From NCBI GenBank assembly GCA_001661515.1, contig LUVW01000001.1, positions 1,491,786 through 1,555,785 of the forward strand: a stretch of DNA of 64,000 nt, given 5' to 3'. This document shows, in pieces, positions 57,578 through 64,000 of the stretch (position 1 is its first letter; each line of letters begins with the position of its first letter). Source of the stretch: Capniomyces stellatus. Its lineage: Eukaryota; Kickxellomycota; Harpellomycetes; Harpellales; Legeriomycetaceae. The notes beneath the pieces are model-generated. The model was not told the DNA's origin. It saw nothing but the letters and a program-made list of their open reading frames with translations, and did no database searches. Both the position numbers and the translations under genes were made by a program.

Positions 57578-60500
57578 CAAGAAACTTAAATTTTATTGTC
57601 TTTGCCAACACTTTGGGTATAAATACTTTTTGTTTATGTTGATTTGATTTGACTTGTATTGTATTGTAGACTTAGCAAAAGTGTACTCTGCTTTTGTGGA
57701 TGCTAAGATACGTATGTTATTGATCGATTCTTACCCATAGCTTTGAAAATATTTTTTTTACCCTGGTGTATATACCTTATTTTTAACCACATGTGACTGT
57801 TTAACTTTTTTTAAATTAATTTTGGTATTGATCGGTCCGCATCACTTGCTCTAATTGCCTATCATTTTCATCAATTGCGTATTTCTTTAGTTCTTTTTTT
57901 AGACAGTTGACTTGTTTATCGCAATTATATAAGATTCAGTGGATAAAACTTGAACCCCAACAAATCATTAACCCGCTACAGCCTTCGCGCTTGTCCACTA
58001 CAACATTAATTCTTAATGCTTATAACTTACATTTATATTATTACTCTTTTTTACCCGTTTAGTTTAACAGAACATCAAAGCAACTTTAGGTAAATTTAGC
58101 TCCTTTGTCCCATTATATAGCTTTTGCTGGTGGAGCCAACTTATGCCACCCAATGATAAATTAAGCAACTAGTCAAAGTGTTTGTTTTACTGCATCTTAT
58201 TGGCAGTATTTTACGCGTATTGTGGTTGGCCTATCAGTTTGTTTAAGGAAATATTTGTCTTTTGTCATCCCTATTCTAATTATTTTAATCACTCAACATT
58301 GGTTTATAAACTATGAGCCTATCTTACTTTTGTTCAAATTAATTACTGTTTTACATGATTTTTATTTTTATTTTTTATTGAGGCCTTACTCAATTTTTTT
58401 TCTTTTTTTACCCGTGCTTGCTCTTCTCTTGTTCTAAGCACAATACATACCTGATTTTTTACGATTTCATACTCCAACCTTTCGATGTTCTTAATTTGTC
58501 AACGAAACAACCCCTTCATTGCTAATTTGTAATTTTTGTTGGATTCCTTTTTTTTTTACACCATACACATTTAATCAAACATTTCAAGGCTTGAATTTTT
58601 TTTTTCCTCCCTATTTTCATTCGTTTCCATTATTTAATTTTTGTAATAGAATTACTAAAAAGTTTAAATCGTCAAATAAACGACTAGCCTCATCTTTTTA
58701 TTTGAACTTTAACATTAGCAAATCTACCATTATGCTTCTACTATTAGAAATGGGTGAAATACTTTTTCGATGAGATACTCATAACATTTGCTAACTAAAA
58801 TTGCCATTCTATTTGCTGTCTCATTCCCGAAATTTTCAGTATCAGTTTTTGCTCTGGAGAGGGGGAGGGTTCCTTTTTATTAATTTTCCATTTGTAATTT
58901 TTTTGTCTTATTGTGAGCGAATCTGCCAGCTCTTTTTTATTAAATTAATAAAGAAAGGTTGTAATTTTGAACTTGTAATTTTTCTTTTATTTTTCCTTGA
59001 CTAAGCTTTATCTATTTGATCAGTTTAGTGGGAGGGTGAACCAACCCAGTTATAATTGGCACAAAGCTGATTAAATAAGCCAACCACCTTTCAACACTTT
59101 TGTTAACAAATAGTACAGTTTATTTAAAAGCTTAATTCCAGCTAACTTCTGAAAACCAACCATTAGTAATTGAACCCTATTGAAAACGGTTTATTTTTGT
59201 TTATGAGCAGAGCTCATTTACATGGGTAAAACCGCAATTGGAGCAAGATTTAACAGATCATTACTGAATCGTACTGAGAAGCAAATGGATTGTTGAATGA
59301 ACAATGCTCTCGTCAACATGAAGCAAACTAACATTTGCTTTGCCAATTTATAGTATACCATTGGTTGTTGTTGTACTATTTGGGCTTTATTGGAACTTGC
59401 TTTATTCTTACCGATTCTTTACGTGTGCTTTCCAAAACAGTAATGATGGTTTGATAGAGCTCTTGTAATAGCAAAAATGCACACTCATCATCAAATTTCT
59501 TAAGCATACATTAGCAAGTCATGCAAAAGCTGTGTTACTCAATTAACTGTAATCGTACTAAACTCTTCTTATCCCGATGATGTGTTTTAAAGTAACCAAA
59601 TTAATCATGTCCGAAAAAATATTCATATGCCTTAGAAAACTACGTTTTGAAATGTCAAAGCTAGTTGTAAACAAGATAAACAGTACGGCAATAAACCACA
59701 CACACTTTTTGCACATTGTAGAGTAAATCAGCTGGACTTTATTTAATACCTGGAAAGTATTTTCATCAATTACTTGCAAAGTCACTAGCATACATACTGA
59801 AAATTCCCTAGTTCGGTACTATAGTTGGCACTATCAAAAACGAAACTTTTTTTTGTTATTGGTAAGATTTTAAGATTATCTTTTCCTATTGTAAGAATTT
59901 TCCAAGAGTTAACCTGGCCCCATTAGATACAGTTTGCGCTGAGCATTTACAATTGTCGCCACTATTGGGTTTGCGTCTGCATTTACAATTTTTGTTTAAT
60001 TTACTTTTAAATAAATGGTTGTTCTTAAGCTTTTGACTCTTGGAGTTGTATCGTATAATCAATCGATATATTACTACGTCTTGGTTCATGTTACGAAACT
60101 GCTGGTGTTACATCCTCACCAACACTTGGTAAAAAAAAAATAGACAAGTTGAGCACAAAGTAAACAATATAAGGCTGTAGTATAAGTAGCGTTTGCTATG
60201 GTACGTTTTTTATCGGTAAGCTTGAATGTCATTCAAGGGCCACTGAACGGCACTGCCACCAACATATATAGTTTAGAGCAATGTATACATCATCCCACGT
60301 CACAACTCTTTACATCGCTGTGTCAGCCAAATAATGAACATTTAAAGCTTACCAGACGCAGTAGTTTTTAAACCATACCTTTTTTTTTACAAAAAAATAC
60401 ATATATATATCATAATACTATGAAAATGATAAGTTAGTTGTCACACCGGGTTTTCTCACTAATACAACTTTTAATTGGCAAGTCAGATATATGTTGTTAC

Positions 60501-62370
60501 TGGTTGTGTTTATTGAGTCGGTGGTGTTGTTAATATAGTATTGGAAAAAAACTTTGTCATGTTCATTCATGCATTGTGTTTTTACCCTTGAATACTCCAA
60601 TAATAGGTTTAAGTTAAGAAATGCCGACCGCTTTCAGGCGGACTTTTCTTTTGAAGTGTAACAAGATTAAACCCGCCTATAAAAATAAAAATGATGCTTT
60701 TTTTTTTACGTCAACTGCTATCTTAAATGCCTTTGACCAAAATCTCGCCTATATTGTGTTTCCAAATTGGTCTGTTTGGGCATTCAATTAACTTACGCCA
60801 ATTTAGAATTCAATCTATTAGGTTGAAATGGGACTTGTAGTACAGATCAAGCATTGGTTGATGTTATTTTTAATGGTTCTGAATAATCATACGAGGTCTA
60901 ATCATCAGTTTAATTAAGCATATCATATTTTGAATAGCCTTGACTTGATACTTTTCAGTTGTTAGCCTGATCTCATACTCGATATCTCTCATTCATCAAT
61001 GCTGCATTTGAGTTTATTTGGTTTATTTGTTTTGTTTTGCTTTACTTTATTTGGAACTGATATTGCGTATTGAGAGCTTCAACGAATATAAAAGGCTTTT
61101 TGTTTGGTCATCGATAAAACCAGAGCTGGATACAAATTGACAACATATCTCGCCCAAATCATGACTATCATCCGGTTTACGCAAATATACCAACGACTGA
61201 GCGATACCCACTTGTAATATGGTGTGCTTGGTTATTCATGCCTGTTCACAACCAAAGAACACTTTTGTCATAGGTCTGCTTATTTCCATACTTAAAGCAC
61301 CAACACAGCTAGTCCTCAACAAACTACTAACCCACTTTTCATTTCAATTTGCACAACGTCTGACTTCTGCTTAGTTTGGTTTTATCCATAGTGTTTTTCT
61401 AAATTAAATCGAGAAGCGTTAAATACACGCTCGAGCTACACTAAAACACAATAGCTAATTGCTGACGTATAGGTCTTTTAAACGAAAAGGATAAAATATC
61501 CTAACAGCGAATCTGTAGATGGAATCAAAGGGTATACAACCAAAAATCTTGAAGGTAGTTGCACCAAAGTGCGGTAAATATACGGACACACTAAATCAAA
61601 TCAAAATGGGTATAGCAAAAAAATTGGTGTGCGTGTGATCATGTATAGCATGCATATATATGCGCAAAAGTGTTTATTTTGGGGTTAGATGGGGTGTGTA
61701 AAATCTGGAAGCCGAGTTTATACTTTTCTATTGTTACTACAGCAATCACTACCATTATCAATGTTATCATTGTGGTAACTATGTTTTTCTGTTTGGCCAA
61801 GTATATAAATGGTTGGCAGGTTCCGTCAGGTTTATTGTTTGTATATTAGTACAATAATGGCTACAACATGTGATACATCTACTAGTGAATATGTTGTTAT
61901 TATTAAAGCGTTTGCTTTGGCTATACAACACTTTCGACTGTAAAGTCTTTACAGTAAATTAAAAAAAATAGCAAATTCAAAGTTGTGTTTAAAAGCTTCG
62001 GGAGTCAGGCCAAGAATTGCCGTTATTAATTAGACTCAAATACATACACGCAGTGTCTTCTTTGAAATAGTAGGTTTAAACCCCAGTTGTTGGATTAGCA
62101 GATATTTAATTAGGCCGAGGGAGAATATACCAGGAAGTTCACTTCTTCGACATTGTTTTTTAACAAGTTTTTTTTTACTCTGAATACGTTTGGTAACAAT
62201 GGAAAGCAATACTTCAGACAAGCCAGTGGTTGTGTATAAAAGCAATAAAAATAATGAAAAGAGTCAATGATAAAATGAGTGGTAAATATCAGAGCTTGTT
62301 TCGAATTCAAGTTGGGAAAACAGGCTTATTGGAGTGCCACTTGGAAACAAACAGAAGTTTGGTTTTTTAA
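57578..62370. other. Gene-free region, about 4.8 kb
   Basis: Left part (57.6-59.1 kb) is T-rich on the plus strand, i.e. A-rich in PTR2 sense orientation. From 59.2 to 62.3 kb composition is more mixed, with less homopolymer (for example 60,200-60,300, 60,600-60,700 and 61,080-61,500). Reading frames are short and full of Phe/Leu/Ile/Lys. I recognise no protein, tRNA or rRNA. A remnant gene or an unknown ncRNA cannot be excluded. Confidence 0.5.
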
Positions 62371-63562
62371 AATAAAGCAAAGATTTGTTGAATAAAAAAA
62401 ATAGAGAAAGAATGGTTGATTGAAAGAAAAAAAAAAGATTGTTGAGTTTGAAGCTAAGTAATGGGGATGAGAATCGATTATTGGTCTATTCAATGTTTAC
62501 AAGGTTTGATAAAATAAAAAAAAGATACTTTGAATTTTGGCTTATAGGGGAAGCTTGATGGAGAGCAGAGAAGAAAAAAAAAAATGCTAGGCTTGGAATT
62601 TATCATAAATTGGCGAGGTTTTTTGGCAATTTTTTTATTTTTACAAGGATTAAAAAAAAAAAAAATAGAAATTGAGTGGTATAGAAAAGAAAAGGATCTA
62701 TTTTAACAAAAAAAAAAATTTAGAAATTGAAATCAACAGATTAAAACCAAAACAAAAAGGAATTGAGTGGAATCAAAGGCTGAATTCTGAATATTAAATG
62801 ACAGGTAAACAAAAAAAACAGTCAATGACATAAAATCTATAAACACAAAATTGGTAATACTTGTAAATTAAACAAGCAAACAATAGCTTTTGAAGTAGGA
62901 TAATAGGAGAGGGTGGAACGAAGGGGGAGAGACTGGGGACACTTCCGAGTAAGAGTAAAAAAAGACCCTGATAAGGAGTAGGGCAGGTGAAAAGAGGAAG
63001 AAAAAAAAAGAAAAAAAAAAGGAGAATGGAAAGAGCTTTACAGCAAATGAAAACTAGCTCAGGACTCAATAGAACGAAAGCGAATAGAAAAAAAAACAGA
63101 ATGAATTTAATATTGAAAGTAATCAATCAAGTAGAGGCAATAATACTGTAATTGAGCTGGGCGTGGAATTAGAGAGTGTATGGTTTTTTTGTTTACTTGC
63201 TAGTAGATTGAATAGAAAATTAATTATACAAGTTATTTTTATATATTTGTTTAAATAAAATATATAATCAAAGAACGATAAATTACAAAAATAAACAAGC
63301 AGAATAAAAAAGGGCAAAATAGGCTTTAAAATCTAAGAGAGACAAAAATCCATTTTTTTTCTTTTTTTTTTTTTTTTCCAAAAAAGATTCTACTCTAGAC
63401 ATTTAAATCCGAGAGAGAGAGAAAAAGGAAATCTTTATAACGGAGCAGCAAAGCAAAAAAGGAGAGAATTAAAAAAAGAAAGGTGAAAACAAAAACAAAA
63501 ACAAAGAAAAGCAACACGGAGAACAAGAAAAAAAAGAGTAACCAAAAAGTGAATCATCAAAA
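62371..63562 (+). other. Purine-rich leader of importin-beta gene
   Basis: About 1.2 kb where the plus strand is A/G-rich, leading into the importin-beta ATG. Composition and position mirror the antizyme leader. Confidence 0.4.
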
Positions 63563-64000
63563 ATGAGTTTTTCAGAAATTCTCACTTGCACGCTATCGCC
63601 AGGTAAAATAGAAATGACAATAATGTTAAAGTAGAAAATTGTAGAAATATAGCAATAATAAGAATCGGGGGGAGGCTTTTAGAGTAGAAAAGGAGAAGGC
63701 CGAAGGGAGTTTGAATTATATTTGAAGAGAGAGCAAATATATTGTTTTTGGATTGAATAGAATTGAATTGAAAAGTTTGATAATGTTGAATCAAAGAGAA
63801 GACGAGAGTATATAAAATAAAATAAAAGTACAAGAAAAGTAAAGGGAATTAAAAACAAAATAAAAAATAGATCAACAGATTCGTGAGCAGGCAACAAAGG
63901 CTTTGGAAGTAGCGGAGAACGAAAACTATGTAAGAGAATAAATTTATATAAAAGAAGCCATACTGTTATTGGTGGGGAAGGGTGAGGGAGGGGGGGGGGG
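63563..64000 (+). CDS. KAP95: Importin-beta (Kap95/KPNB1), first two exons
   Basis: Exon 1 (63563-63602) and exon 2 (63871-63929) are in phase and read MSFSEILTCTLSP joined to DQQIREQATKALEVAENENY. This matches the start of importin-beta orthologues, where the first HEAT helices carry the S-P-D-x-x-x-x-x-A pattern. The next donor (GTAAGAG) follows directly, and the rest lies beyond the right edge. Importin-beta carries cargo through the nuclear pore and binds Ran-GTP. The window ends in G11 inside the second intron. The call rests on only 33 residues, so it is probable rather than certain. Confidence 0.7.

Noticed and set aside
58222..59004. Three hydrophobic plus-strand frames
   Set aside because: Produced by T-rich DNA; only Phe/Leu/Ile/Tyr, no family features.
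1..64000. CRISPR array, rRNA genes, bacterial operon or prophage
   Set aside because: No spaced direct repeats of that kind, no rRNA sequence, and the genes have spliceosomal introns.

Overview
The window looks like a nuclear contig from an AT-rich, early-diverging fungus. The coding genes have fungal or opisthokont signatures. Many carry short introns with GTAAGT-type or GCAAGT donors. The gene set mixes fungal items (CBM19-type secreted protein, fungal P450, CAP-H/Barren condensin, RACK1, POT peptide transporters) with genes better known from animals and basal fungi and often missing from the familiar yeasts: cobalamin-dependent methionine synthase, frameshifted antizyme, HIRIP3-type histone chaperone, LARP7-type protein with an xRRM, DNMT2, and a C7orf25-like protein. 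A Zoopagomycota-type lineage (for example Kickxellomycotina/Harpellales) fits best, but this placement is inference, not a database result.

Layout, left part (1-22 kb): an RRM protein running off the left edge (minus); a repeat-rich secreted CBM19-like protein (+); a TLC/Lag1 ceramide synthase (+); an 8-exon HIRIP3-like chaperone (+) convergent with an 8-exon AVT-type amino acid transporter (-); ornithine decarboxylase antizyme with a +1 frameshift site, behind a long purine-rich leader (+); and an uninterrupted cobalamin-dependent methionine synthase (+). A tRNA-Gln(UUG) lies at 22.07 kb.

Middle part (23-46 kb): condensin CAP-H (+), a fungal P450 (+), LARP7-like (-) divergent from MSH5 (+), a C7orf25/DUF1308-like protein (+), a degenerate type II AAA ATPase (-) divergent from DNMT2 (+). 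Splice phases could be reconciled across all exons for HIRIP3, AVT, CAP-H, LARP7, MSH5, DNMT2 and RACK1. The P450 has an unresolved middle.

Right part (46-64 kb): threonyl-tRNA synthetase (-), RACK1 (-), two almost identical POT peptide transporters (-) 4.3 kb apart, the first interrupted by an assembly gap, then about 6 kb without a recognisable gene. The first two exons of an importin-beta (+) start just before the right edge.

No single gene cluster or operon-like pathway is visible. Themes that recur are chromatin/chromosome biology (HIRIP3, CAP-H, MSH5), RNA and tRNA biology (LARP7, DNMT2, ThrRS, RACK1, tRNA-Gln), and sulfur/polyamine metabolism (MetH next to antizyme). The most notable signals are gene-structure ones: the antizyme shift site, an 8-nt microexon encoding part of DNMT2 motif I, three GC-AG introns forced by reading frame, and the LARP7 and HIRIP3 homologues.
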